Source: Maribacter spongiicola
GTDB taxonomy: Bacteria > Bacteroidota > Bacteroidia > Flavobacteriales > Flavobacteriaceae
Assembly: GCF_004364165.1 (NCBI RefSeq)
Contig: NZ_SOAY01000014.1
Coordinates: forward strand, 157,415 to 221,414
Length of the DNA stretch: 64,000 nucleotides
Direction of reading: 5' to 3'
The notes beneath the pieces were generated by a model. That model made no database searches and was not told the DNA's origin. It saw only the letters and a list, made by a program, of their open reading frames with translations. Both the position numbers and the translations under genes were made by a program. This document shows, piece after piece, positions 8,219 through 15,801 of the stretch. Within the stretch, counting starts at the first letter, position 1. Every line of letters begins with the position of its first letter.

Positions 8219-8356
8219 GCCACACAACAATGTATAAAAATAATAGCGGTTTTATCGCCAAATTGAATGTAATGAAATATAAAAAAGGTCTGTGTTTAAC
8301 GGAAAAGTTAGTGCGTGAAAATCCGCTACTATTCTTATACTAGACCGTTACCAACA
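8219..8356 (+). repeat. attC-like spacer E
   Basis: 138 bp. Left core GCCACACAAC (8219-8228), right core GTTACCAACA (8347-8356, the same type as at 3965). Outer stem 8232-8249 with 8323-8340, 16 of 18 paired, the two exceptions again being top-strand A/C and bottom-strand T/G. Shares GGTCTGTGT with spacer B. Confidence 0.6.
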
Positions 8357-8371
8357 ATAATGGTATGCTAA

Positions 8372-8950
8372 ATGAACATCGAGCTAAAAGAAATATCATC
8401 ATTTTTTGAAACCGAATATCCGTTAAATAAAGATGGCTTACGGAAGTTACTTTCGTTATTCACATTAGAAAATAGAAAAAAAGGAACGCAAATTCTTAAC
8501 GCAGGAACAGAAGAAAAAAAATTAAGGTTTTTGAATAAAGGTGTAATAAGAGAATATTACGCAACTTCAGATAAAGAGACCAACATTAACTTCTATACCG
8601 AACCTCAATTTATTACGGATTTAACATCTTTTAACGCCAATTCTGCAACGAAAAAATATCAAGAGGCTTTAACTGATGTTGAACTTCTTGCAATCGACAA
8701 AAGTTCCTTTAGAAAACTGCTAAATGAGTACGACTGTGGAAAATCCTTTATAGATTTATCATTTCAACGATTGTTAAGAAACAAGGAACTTTTCGAATAC
8801 AACAGGATAACCAAAAGTCCAGAAGAACTTTACAATGAACTTTTCATTTACAGACCAAATTGGCTCGAAAAAATCCCACAATATCATATTGCTTCTTACT
8901 TAAATATTACACCCGAAACTTTAAGCCGAATCCGTAAACGTATTTCTTGA
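8372..8950 (+). CDS. Crp/Fnr-family transcriptional regulator
   Basis: 192 aa: N-terminal cyclic-nucleotide-binding-like beta-roll (GTQILNAGTEEKKLRFLNKGVIREYY) and C-terminal winged helix whose recognition helix reads IASYLNITPETLSRIRKR. This short form is common in Bacteroidota and the ligand is usually unknown. Start ATG lies 25 bp after the core at 8347. The next gene, an MBL-fold protein, starts 57 bp downstream and is the likely target. A near-repeat of the upstream TGGTATGCT occurs inverted just behind the gene (AGCATACTA), a possible operator. Confidence 0.85.
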   Translation: MNIELKEISSFFETEYPLNKDGLRKLLSLFTLENRKKGTQILNAGTEEKKLRFLNKGVIREYYATSDKETNINFYTEPQFITDLTSFNANSATKKYQEALTDVELLAIDKSSFRKLLNEYDCGKSFIDLSFQRLLRNKELFEYNRITKSPEELYNELFIYRPNWLEKIPQYHIASYLNITPETLSRIRKRIS

Positions 8951-9007
8951 TTCAAATCAATGAATAGCATACTATGACATTCTAATTTTGAATCTTAAAA
9001 CAAAATT

Positions 9008-9778
9008 ATGAAAATACATCACTTACGAAATGCCACAATGGTTATAGAAATTAAGGACCAATTTATTTTAGTTGACCCAATGTTAGGAAAAAAAGGAACT
9101 GCTGGACCAACTTTTACTCTTTTTAGATTTAAACCAAAAAGAAATCCAATTCTTGATTTACCTGCTAATGCTATGGATATAGTAAATAAAACAACACATT
9201 GTCTTATTACTCATTTACATCCTGACCATTTAGACAAAAAAGCAGAGAAATTTTTAAAATCAAATAACACACCAATTACTTGTAGTACTAAAGACAAAAA
9301 AACACTTAAAAAACGAGGTTTAAATGTTGTTAACACAGTAAATTATTGGGAAGAATCCAAATTTTTAGATGGAAGTATAACAGGTATACCAGCAAAGCAC
9401 GGTTACGGTTTTGTAGCTAAACCAATGGGAAATGTAATGGGTTTCTATATACAAATTCCAAATGAAAAAACCATTTATTTAAGCGCTGACACTATTTACA
9501 CAGATAATGTAGATAAAGTTTTAAAGCAATACAAACCAGAGGTTAATGTTGTTGCTTGCGGAACAGCACAGTTAGATATTTTTAAGCCATTATTAATGAC
9601 AATGGACGATATTATAAAATTTACCAAAAACGCCACAGGAACTGTTATAGCAAATCATTTGGAAGCTGTTAATCATTGTCCGACTACAAGAACGCAATTA
9701 GCAAATGAGCTTGAAAGACAAGGGCTATTGGAAAAAACAAGAATTCCGAATGATGGAGAAACAATTGTAATTGGTTAA
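9008..9778 (+). CDS. MBL-fold metal-dependent hydrolase (UlaG-like)
   Basis: 256 aa metallo-beta-lactamase-fold protein. Metal motif THLHPDHLD gives His69, His71, Asp73, His74; a further metal Asp is in LSADTIYTD and a late His in IANHLEAVNHC. Closest by eye to UlaG-like/YcbJ-type hydrolases with unknown substrate. No signal peptide, so cytosolic. Paired with the preceding Crp-like regulator. The gene ends five bases before a decayed cassette core. Confidence 0.85.
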   Translation: MKIHHLRNATMVIEIKDQFILVDPMLGKKGTAGPTFTLFRFKPKRNPILDLPANAMDIVNKTTHCLITHLHPDHLDKKAEKFLKSNNTPITCSTKDKKTLKKRGLNVVNTVNYWEESKFLDGSITGIPAKHGYGFVAKPMGNVMGFYIQIPNEKTIYLSADTIYTDNVDKVLKQYKPEVNVVACGTAQLDIFKPLLMTMDDIIKFTKNATGTVIANHLEAVNHCPTTRTQLANELERQGLLEKTRIPNDGETIVIG

Positions 9779-9795
9779 AGCCAGTAGCCAATAAA
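9779..9795 (+). repeat. Degenerate terminal cassette core
   Basis: AAAGCCAGTAGCCAATAAAG here resembles AAAGCCAGTTGCCAACAATG at 3831-3850 but is mutated, and does not complement the core GTTACCA that opens this last unit. It marks the eroded right end of the array; the partner mismatch suggests two cassettes were fused by deletion. Confidence 0.4.
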
Positions 9796-9934
9796 GAACT
9801 GAGGTAATAAACAAACAAATTCTTCTTTGATCTGAGACAATATTATTCTAGCCTCATAGATTCAAAAAACAGATTCTTGAGCTTTTTTTTATTCAGTTTA
9901 TCTGTTATTTAACTAGGCAATACAGAAACGTAAG

Positions 9935-10098
9935 TTCATTAAAAGACAGCGGTTTAGAGAAGTTTTAGGCAGATTACCAAAAAGAAAACCAAACCGTAAG
10001 ATTTATGCTATTGATATAGAAAATCATCACTGAAAAGTGATGGTTTTTTTATTTTATATTAGTTGGCATATAAGATGAATATAGTAACTTGTTATCTC
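9935..10098 (+). pseudogene. Relic of fsa 3' end with its terminator
   Basis: Aligns with 2194-2356: translation gives KDSGLEKF, then a stop, then ADYQKEN, against [16 protein letters not shown] at the end of intact fsa. The alignment continues through the terminator hairpin and the flank TTTTATATTAGTTGGCATAT and GTAACTTGTTA. It is the displaced original, or a second, fsa 3' end and marks the right boundary of the island. Bases 9796-9934 contain nothing I can identify. Confidence 0.85.
10025..10050 (+). terminator. Terminator copy in fsa relic
   Basis: Stem CATCAC/GTGATG with loop TGAAAA and seven T. Second copy of the fsa terminator; may still stop transcription leaving the island. Confidence 0.75.
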
Positions 10099-10134
10099 AC
10101 ATTATTATAGGCAGATCTTTAAGCATAGAGAGGA

Positions 10135-10371
10135 ATGAGAAAATACATGGTTGTAGAAAAGTTTAAACCTAATTGTTTGGAGAAAAACAATGAATTATGG
10201 AATAAGAAAGGAAGAATGCTTCCTGAGGGACTTTACTATTTAAATTCTTGGGTTAATAAAGAAGAAAGTATTTGTTTTCAACTTATGGAAACAAATACAC
10301 CTGAATTGTTTGATGAGTGGACTAATAAATGGAAAGAATATACCGATTTTGAAATTTTCCCAATAGATTGA
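10135..10371 (+). CDS. DUF3303-family small protein
   Basis: 78 aa, matches the DUF3303 pattern: MVVEKFKP, KKGRMLPEGLYYLNSWV, CFQLMETN and FDEWTNKWKEYTDFEI. Function unknown; the dimeric ferredoxin-like fold is assumed for the family. Purine-rich AGAGAGGA just before the ATG is a good ribosome-binding site. Starts the stretch immediately right of the fsa relic; the following gene is a Crp-like regulator 68 bp downstream. Confidence 0.85.
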   Translation: MRKYMVVEKFKPNCLEKNNELWNKKGRMLPEGLYYLNSWVNKEESICFQLMETNTPELFDEWTNKWKEYTDFEIFPID

Positions 10372-10439
10372 AGCCTTTTAAAGAATGCTGAAGTAAACCG
10401 TGTAAAATCGTTTAATTATTATTTTTGAAAACATAAAAT

Positions 10440-11006
10440 TTGAAAGCATTACACACCTATTTTAACACCATTTCAGCCATTGAAGAGTCTACCTGGCTTA
10501 CGGTGAAAAGTATTTTTAGGGAATACTCATTAAAAAAAGGAGACTATTTTGTTGAAAGTGGTGATATTGCTACAAAAGTGGGTTTTCTTAGAAAAGGGGT
10601 AATTAGAGCCTTTTATCGAAATAATGAAGGCTCAGAATACAATAAACACTTCTTTGTTGAAAATAATATGGTTGGGGGTTATTCTTCATTGGTAAGTCAG
10701 CAACCAAATACTATAAATCAACAAGCACTTACAGATTGTGAATTGCTCATTGGTGAGTACTCAAAAATAACTGCACTGTTGAATCAGCACCAAGATTTGG
10801 AAAGGCTTTTAAGAAAGATGGCTGAAGGTTATTTTGTAGACAAAGAAAAACGTGAAGTAGAAATAGTACTATTAGATGCCAATAAACGATATGCAATATT
10901 TCAAAAAGAATATCCTCAATTAGAACAATTAATTCCTCAATACCATATCGCATCTTACCTTGGTATTACCCCAACACAACTTAGCCGTATTAGAAGTCAG
11001 AAATAA
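10440..11006 (+). CDS. Crp/Fnr-family transcriptional regulator (second copy)
   Basis: 188 aa with cNMP-binding-like domain (LKKGDYFVESGDIATKVGFLRKGVIRAFY) and C-terminal helix IASYLGITPTQLSRIRS. The start is TTG at 10440; no ATG lies in frame nearby. Same architecture as the regulator at 8372, with the shared ending PQYHIASYL, so the two belong to one subfamily. Likely controls the downstream RidA/DJ-1 pair (inference from order). Confidence 0.85.
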   Translation: MKALHTYFNTISAIEESTWLTVKSIFREYSLKKGDYFVESGDIATKVGFLRKGVIRAFYRNNEGSEYNKHFFVENNMVGGYSSLVSQQPNTINQQALTDCELLIGEYSKITALLNQHQDLERLLRKMAEGYFVDKEKREVEIVLLDANKRYAIFQKEYPQLEQLIPQYHIASYLGITPTQLSRIRSQK

Positions 11007-11087
11007 CTTAGGCTTGATTTCTTTACATATGTAAATGTATTCCAGTAAAGGGTATACTTACTTTGTCTCATCATTTAATTATTAAAT

Positions 11088-11591
11088 ATGACACAAAGAA
11101 TAATTTCTATTGTATTGCTAACAGTTTTGTTGGCGTGTACAGAATCAGAAAATGTAACCACTCAAAAAACGAATACGATGACAAAGAAAGCAATCAGTTT
11201 TATTAATCCTGATCAATTGTTCAATCCGCGACAAAATGGATTTTCACATATTGTAAAAATTCCCCAAGGAAATGAACACTATTATTTTTCAGGTCAATGG
11301 GCTTCTGACACTAACGGTAAATTAGTTTCCGAAGACTTTAAAGAACAAGTGAAAAAGACAGTAGCTAATGTAAAAACTGCTCTTGATGCGGCAGGGTTAT
11401 CATTAAATGATGTAGTAAAACAAACAGTTTATATTGTAGATTTTACACCAGAGAAAAAAGAAATACTAATTGAAGTTGCGTCTAAAGAATGGAGGGTGAA
11501 AAATTTTCCGGCGAGTACCATAGTGCCGGTGCCACTTCTCGCTACAGCCCCTAATTGTTTAATAGAAATTGAAATTATTGCAGCTAAGTAG
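11088..11591 (+). CDS. Exported RidA/YjgF-family lipoprotein
   Basis: 167 aa. Lipoprotein signal (lipobox LLAC, Cys17) followed by a RidA-type domain (FSGQWASDTNGKL, AGLSLNDVVKQTVYI, ending FPASTIVPVPLLATAPNCLIEIEIIA). Cytosolic RidA deaminates reactive enamine/imine intermediates; an exported version acts outside the inner membrane on an unknown substrate. The arginine normally binding the carboxylate is not in the usual RSAV context (here PASTIVPV), so catalysis is uncertain. The next gene starts four bases after the stop. Confidence 0.85.
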   Translation: MTQRIISIVLLTVLLACTESENVTTQKTNTMTKKAISFINPDQLFNPRQNGFSHIVKIPQGNEHYYFSGQWASDTNGKLVSEDFKEQVKKTVANVKTALDAAGLSLNDVVKQTVYIVDFTPEKKEILIEVASKEWRVKNFPASTIVPVPLLATAPNCLIEIEIIAAK

Positions 11592-11595
11592 AATT

Positions 11596-12372
11596 ATGAA
11601 AACACTAATCTTGATTACGTTTTTTATGGTAAGTATAACACTTTCATCACAACACAAAAAAGTATTATTTGTTCTAAGTGCGGCAGATACCTTAAAACTT
11701 AATGACGGACAAAAACTGCGACAAACAGGCGTATTCTTAAATGAGTTTTACCTGGCTTATAAATCTGTAGTTGCGCATGGATATAAGGTAGAGTTTGCAA
11801 CACCTAACGGACTCATTTCTACGATTGATGAAGAAAGTATAGACGAGAAATACTGGAAGAACCAGATAGAAGTCAAGAGTGAAGCGTTAGCGTTTGTTAA
11901 AAGTGATAGTGCTTTTAAAAGCCCTATAAACCTTGAAAAAGCAATTGAAAACGCAGGTGATTATATTGGATTGGTCATTCCTGGTGGACAAGGATTGATG
12001 ATGGACTTAATGTATAATGAACATATACCAACTTTGTTAATGAAATTTGCAAAAGACAATAAACCTACGGGACTCATTTGTCATGCTCCAAGCTTACTAC
12101 TTACTATTCCTAAGGTTGATAATCCATACATTGGCTACAAAGTCAATTCCGTTTCTCCATTAGAAGAATTTGTTATTGAAAAATTTATAATGAAAGGCAA
12201 ACCGAAGAATAGAAAAATAGCCAAACAGTTAAAGAAACTAGGTTTGAAATATAGAAGTGGTTTGCCGAAAGCAAATTTCGCAGTAAAGGATAGGAATTTG
12301 GTAACCAGTCAAAATCCTTTTTCGAGTAGTAGATTTAATGCACTTTATTTGCAAACTTTAAATGAATATTAA
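11596..12372 (+). CDS. Exported DJ-1/PfpI-family protein
   Basis: 258 aa from ATG 11596 (longer in-frame starts overlap ridA and would bury the signal peptide MKTLILITFFMVSITLSSQ). DJ-1/PfpI fold: FVLSAADTLKL, FATPNG, LVIPGGQG and the nucleophile elbow LICHAP with Cys162. Family members are glyoxalases, chaperones or amidases. It is in an operon with the exported RidA-like protein, suggesting detoxification of a small reactive compound in the periplasm (inference). Confidence 0.82.
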   Translation: MKTLILITFFMVSITLSSQHKKVLFVLSAADTLKLNDGQKLRQTGVFLNEFYLAYKSVVAHGYKVEFATPNGLISTIDEESIDEKYWKNQIEVKSEALAFVKSDSAFKSPINLEKAIENAGDYIGLVIPGGQGLMMDLMYNEHIPTLLMKFAKDNKPTGLICHAPSLLLTIPKVDNPYIGYKVNSVSPLEEFVIEKFIMKGKPKNRKIAKQLKKLGLKYRSGLPKANFAVKDRNLVTSQNPFSSSRFNALYLQTLNEY

Positions 12373-12419
12373 ATCTATGTATCATTACTAGATAATTGCT
12401 TAGCTTATTTAGTTTAAAA

Positions 12420-12446
12420 CCATCACAGAAAAGTGATGGTTTTTTG
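12420..12446 (+). terminator. Terminator, third copy of fsa type
   Basis: Stem CCATCAC/GTGATGG, loop AGAAAA, six T; the following GTTTTATATTAGT also matches the fsa downstream flank, so it is a copied segment and not an independent hairpin. Confidence 0.85.
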
Positions 12447-12519
12447 TTTTATATTAGTGAAGGTAGCAATTGAGTGTAGGTAAACAGCATTTTTATAGCA
12501 TATTCTAGAAACGAATTAA

Positions 12520-12987
12520 ATGATAGAATTTATAGTTTCAACTTTAGTAGAGTTTGGGTTACTACGTGAAGATTATAAACATCGAAAGCGAATCGGTAAA
12601 AAGGAAAAAGATGACGGAATAAAAAGACCGATACAAAAAATATTTATGCAACCAAGTATGTTAGTTATTATTATCATCTTAGTAATCACATGTATAAGTT
12701 CCTTTCTTTTTTTTACCTATCAAAGTAGATCCATTTATCCTGAAAAGACAAAAAATGAGATTTTTGAAATGAGCGATAGAATGGAAAATTGGTATGAGAA
12801 ATTTGCTGTTTATCCAGTAGACCTAAATGAGTTAATTGGAAATAGTCCAATAAGGCAAGAATGGCAAACAGATGCATGGAATCGGGCATACAAGTTTGAA
12901 ATAACGAATGATGGTAAGAGGTATTTAATTATATCTGCTGGTTCTGATGGAAAATTTGGAACTGAAGATGATATCAATTCAAATTAA
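12520..12987 (+). CDS. Membrane protein with pseudopilin (GspG)-like C-terminus
   Basis: 155 aa. Basic cytosolic N-terminus, one transmembrane helix (about residues 46-70, MLVIIIILVITCISSFLFF) and an outer domain ending W-x-T-DAWNRAYKFEI and SAGSDGKFGTEDDI, the calcium-site type ending of type II secretion major pseudopilins. No prepilin peptidase site or other secretion genes are nearby, so it is probably an orphan membrane protein using that fold. Function unknown. Confidence 0.6.
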   Translation: MIEFIVSTLVEFGLLREDYKHRKRIGKKEKDDGIKRPIQKIFMQPSMLVIIIILVITCISSFLFFTYQSRSIYPEKTKNEIFEMSDRMENWYEKFAVYPVDLNELIGNSPIRQEWQTDAWNRAYKFEITNDGKRYLIISAGSDGKFGTEDDINSN

Positions 12988-13178
12988 ACGGTACAAGAAA
13001 AATTACCTATGAATTTTAGACTAAGTACAGAAAACGGACTTTTTAAATGAAGATAAAACTTCAGAGCTTTTTAAATATATCTGTCTTTTCATATAATACA
13101 ATGCCATCAAAATCTTAAAAGTATGGCTTGCATCAATAAATTTAATATATCAAAGTAAATTGCTTAGCTTTAGTCAGC

Positions 13179-13212
13179 TGTCATTTAGTTTATTACAGAT
13201 TAGAAAATGACA
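13179..13212 (+). promoter_or_regulatory. Inverted repeat upstream of alkB
   Basis: TGTCATTT and AAATGACA, 8-bp arms separated by 18 bp, 44 bp before the alkB start. Could be an operator or part of the mRNA leader; no regulator gene is adjacent. Otherwise 12988-13255 shows no feature. Confidence 0.35.
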
Positions 13213-13255
13213 ATTCATTTATAGCTTTTCAAATAAATTAAACCACTGTTACCCA

Positions 13256-14296
13256 ATGAAAGACTTGAAATATCTAGCTGCATTTTCTTTGCCCTTAGTT
13301 GCCTTTATAGGTTTATACTTTAAAGGTATTTTTACCTTTCTTACGCCTTTTTATGCATTTGTAATAATTCCCATTTTAGAGCTTTTACTTCCTGTAGAAA
13401 CTTCCAATTTAAATGAAGCTGAAGTAGAAGATAAACTAAAACGAAAAGTTTTTGATTGGCTTCTGTATCTCAATTTACCGGTTATTGTTGGGTTGTTACT
13501 ATGGAGTTTTTACACTGTGAATACGCAAAATCTTGCTACATATGAATTTTTAGGTTTAATTTTTTCAGTAGGCATAGTTCTAGGTACTAACGGAATAAAT
13601 GTAGCTCACGAACTTGGTCATCGACAAAGTACCAACGAGCGTTTTATTGGTAAGGCTTTGCTATTACCTAGTTACTACATGCATTTTTATATTGAACATA
13701 ATTTCGGTCATCATTTACATGCTGCAACACCTGAAGATCCAGCTACTGCCAGATACAATCAAAGTGTGTATTCTTTTTGGTTTACTTCAAGTATTCGGCA
13801 ATACTTTAATGCCTGGAAAATTCAGAAAAGACTGTTGAAGAGTAATAACCAAGGTTTATTATCCTTTAAAAACGATATGCTTTGGTATACTTTTTTCCAG
13901 ATGATGTACTTAGGGGCTATATTATTTTTCTTCGGGCCAAAAGTGCTACTGTTTGGACTGTTATCAGGTATCGTTGGTTTCATTATGCTTGAAACTGTAA
14001 ACTATATCGAACATTATGGTTTATTGCGACATAAAACCAAATCTGGTCGATATGAGCGTGTTCGCGAAATGCACTCTTGGAACTCCAATCACGTAGTAGG
14101 GCGAATTGTTTTGTATGAGTTGACCAGACACAGTGATCACCATTATAAATCTTCAAAAAAATATCAAATATTAGATTGCCACGATGAGAGTCCGCAAATG
14201 GCATATGGGTATCCCACATCTATGGTACTCTCTTTATGTCCGCCATTATGGTTTGCAATCATGAATAAGCGGGTACCTAAAGATATGATAGTCTAA
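13256..14296 (+). CDS. alkB: Alkane 1-monooxygenase (AlkB)
   Basis: Integral-membrane non-haem di-iron hydroxylase that oxidises the terminal methyl of medium-chain alkanes. 346 aa with six hydrophobic helices. All histidine motifs are present: HELGHR (118-123), EHNFGHH (147-153), NYIEHYGL (249-256) and RHSDHHY (291-297). Rubredoxin and rubredoxin reductase, the usual electron donors, are not in the window and must be elsewhere. A small two-helix membrane protein follows 93 bp downstream. Confidence 0.92.
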   Translation: MKDLKYLAAFSLPLVAFIGLYFKGIFTFLTPFYAFVIIPILELLLPVETSNLNEAEVEDKLKRKVFDWLLYLNLPVIVGLLLWSFYTVNTQNLATYEFLGLIFSVGIVLGTNGINVAHELGHRQSTNERFIGKALLLPSYYMHFYIEHNFGHHLHAATPEDPATARYNQSVYSFWFTSSIRQYFNAWKIQKRLLKSNNQGLLSFKNDMLWYTFFQMMYLGAILFFFGPKVLLFGLLSGIVGFIMLETVNYIEHYGLLRHKTKSGRYERVREMHSWNSNHVVGRIVLYELTRHSDHHYKSSKKYQILDCHDESPQMAYGYPTSMVLSLCPPLWFAIMNKRVPKDMIV

Positions 14297-14389
14297 TAGT
14301 TGATATGCCAAACGTTTGTAAGTTGATATTTTCTATAACAATGATAACTACTAATCTCATATAGGTTAGTTCTAAAAAAAAGATAAAAA

Positions 14390-14584
14390 ATGAACATTAA
14401 AAACATTTCATTAACGGTAAGTATTCTTGGGCTTTTAACACTAATAGCAGTAGTAATTATAGAGCTGACCAATGCTAGTATGAACAATGGTTTTTTATCA
14501 CCGTTGGGTATGGGGCTATGCTCTGTTGGTCTCATTTTATATGCAGTCTACGAAATGAAAAATAACGGTAAGATTAAGTTTTAA
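14390..14584 (+). CDS. Small two-helix membrane protein
   Basis: 64 aa with two hydrophobic segments (about 9-27 and 36-53) joined by a short polar loop NASMNNG, basic C-terminus. Not recognised. The frame has a start shortly after an A/G-rich stretch (AAAAAAAAGATAAAAA). Lies between alkB and the amidohydrolase gene on the same strand. Confidence 0.6.
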   Translation: MNIKNISLTVSILGLLTLIAVVIIELTNASMNNGFLSPLGMGLCSVGLILYAVYEMKNNGKIKF

Positions 14585-14634
14585 AAAGAAGTTTGTTATT
14601 TCTAGCCTAGCGATAATCAAGCTAAATTTATGAT

Positions 14635-15768
14635 ATGAATAAAACCTTGGTTCATCTTAGAAAACAACTACATCAAAATCCTGAACTTTCAGGTAATGAG
14701 TATAACACAGCAAAATGTATTGTTGAATTTGTAAAGCAATATAACCCTACGGAAATTATTAGCGGTATTGGCGGGACAGGGGTAGCGGTAGTTTATGAAT
14801 TTGATAAAGACGGTGCAACTATTGTTATTCGTTGCGAGTTAGATGCCTTGCCAATAATCGAAGAAAATACATTTGCGCATAAGTCTGATAATTACGGAGT
14901 ATCGCATAAATGTGGTCATGACGGTCATATGGCAATTGTTGCTGGTTTAGCTGAATGGTTGTCATTGGCTGAGTTCAATAAAGGAAAAGTGGTATTACTT
15001 TTTCAACCGGCAGAAGAAACAGGAAAAGGAGCTGCTAAAGTTTTAGAAGATGAGCGATTTTTAAATCTCGATTCTGATTATGTTTTTGCGCTTCATAATC
15101 TTCCCGGAGAAAAGATGCATTCTGTCATCGTAAAATCAGGTTTCTTTACGGCTACGGTACAAAGCTTCAGAATTCAATTAACAGGAAAGAAATCGCATGC
15201 GTCTGAGCCAGAAAATGGATTGAACCCTGCAATGGCAGTTGCAGAATTAATTCAAGTACTAAGTATATTTGCGAACCCAAATGCTAATAATGAAAACTTT
15301 GCGCTGTTGACTCCCATTTGTATTGATTTAGGAGAAAAAAATTACGGAATTTCTCCTGAAAATGCAGAACTACATTATACCATACGCACTTGGAGCGGTG
15401 AAGTAATGACCGCTTTAGAAAATCAAATAAAACAAGCGGTAAGTGAAATTTCAAACACTCATAAATTAAAAGCAGAAATAGCTTGGTTCGAGTATTTTCC
15501 GGCTTCCGACAATAATAGCGAGTGTGTTGCTATGATTGAAAAAGTAGCGAATCTAAATCAGGTTGCATTAGTTGAACATCCAAAGTCATTAAAATTCGGA
15601 GAGGATTTTGGTTGGTTTTCGTCAAAATATAAAAGTGCTATTTTCGGATTAGGAGCAGGGGAAGATCAGCCAGCATTACATCATTCCGATTACGATTTTC
15701 CCGATGAACTCATAGATACGGGGCTTTTAATGTTTAAAGGTTTAATTGCCGATATTTTAGGAAAATAG
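14635..15768 (+). CDS. M20D amidohydrolase (hippurate/IAA-amino-acid hydrolase type)
   Basis: Cytosolic zinc amidohydrolase, 377 aa, cleaving N-acyl amino acids. Begins LRKQLHQNPELSGNEY, metal and catalytic motifs RCELDALPI, HKCGHDGHM (metal His/Asp), QPAEETGKGA (catalytic Glu) and the late LHHSDYDFPDE. Dimerisation domain in the middle (GKKSHASEPENGLNP). Downstream sulfatase starts 33 bp after the stop; no functional link is evident. Confidence 0.9.
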   Translation: MNKTLVHLRKQLHQNPELSGNEYNTAKCIVEFVKQYNPTEIISGIGGTGVAVVYEFDKDGATIVIRCELDALPIIEENTFAHKSDNYGVSHKCGHDGHMAIVAGLAEWLSLAEFNKGKVVLLFQPAEETGKGAAKVLEDERFLNLDSDYVFALHNLPGEKMHSVIVKSGFFTATVQSFRIQLTGKKSHASEPENGLNPAMAVAELIQVLSIFANPNANNENFALLTPICIDLGEKNYGISPENAELHYTIRTWSGEVMTALENQIKQAVSEISNTHKLKAEIAWFEYFPASDNNSECVAMIEKVANLNQVALVEHPKSLKFGEDFGWFSSKYKSAIFGLGAGEDQPALHHSDYDFPDELIDTGLLMFKGLIADILGK

Positions 15769-15801
15769 GTATCTTTAAGACAACCCACCTATCCACTAAA
15801 A

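Noticed and set aside
3837..8356. Spacers as MITEs or REP elements
   Set aside because: Spacer ends do not form terminal inverted repeats with each other; cores pair across the gene instead, and no target duplications were seen.
3837..8356. Spacers as ordinary terminators or riboswitches
   Set aside because: No T tract follows the long stems, and mismatches favour bottom-strand DNA pairing over top-strand RNA pairing.
2300..10100. Integrase or transposase gene in the island
   Set aside because: All frames were read and none shows a tyrosine recombinase, serine recombinase or DDE transposase; the mover must be elsewhere or lost.
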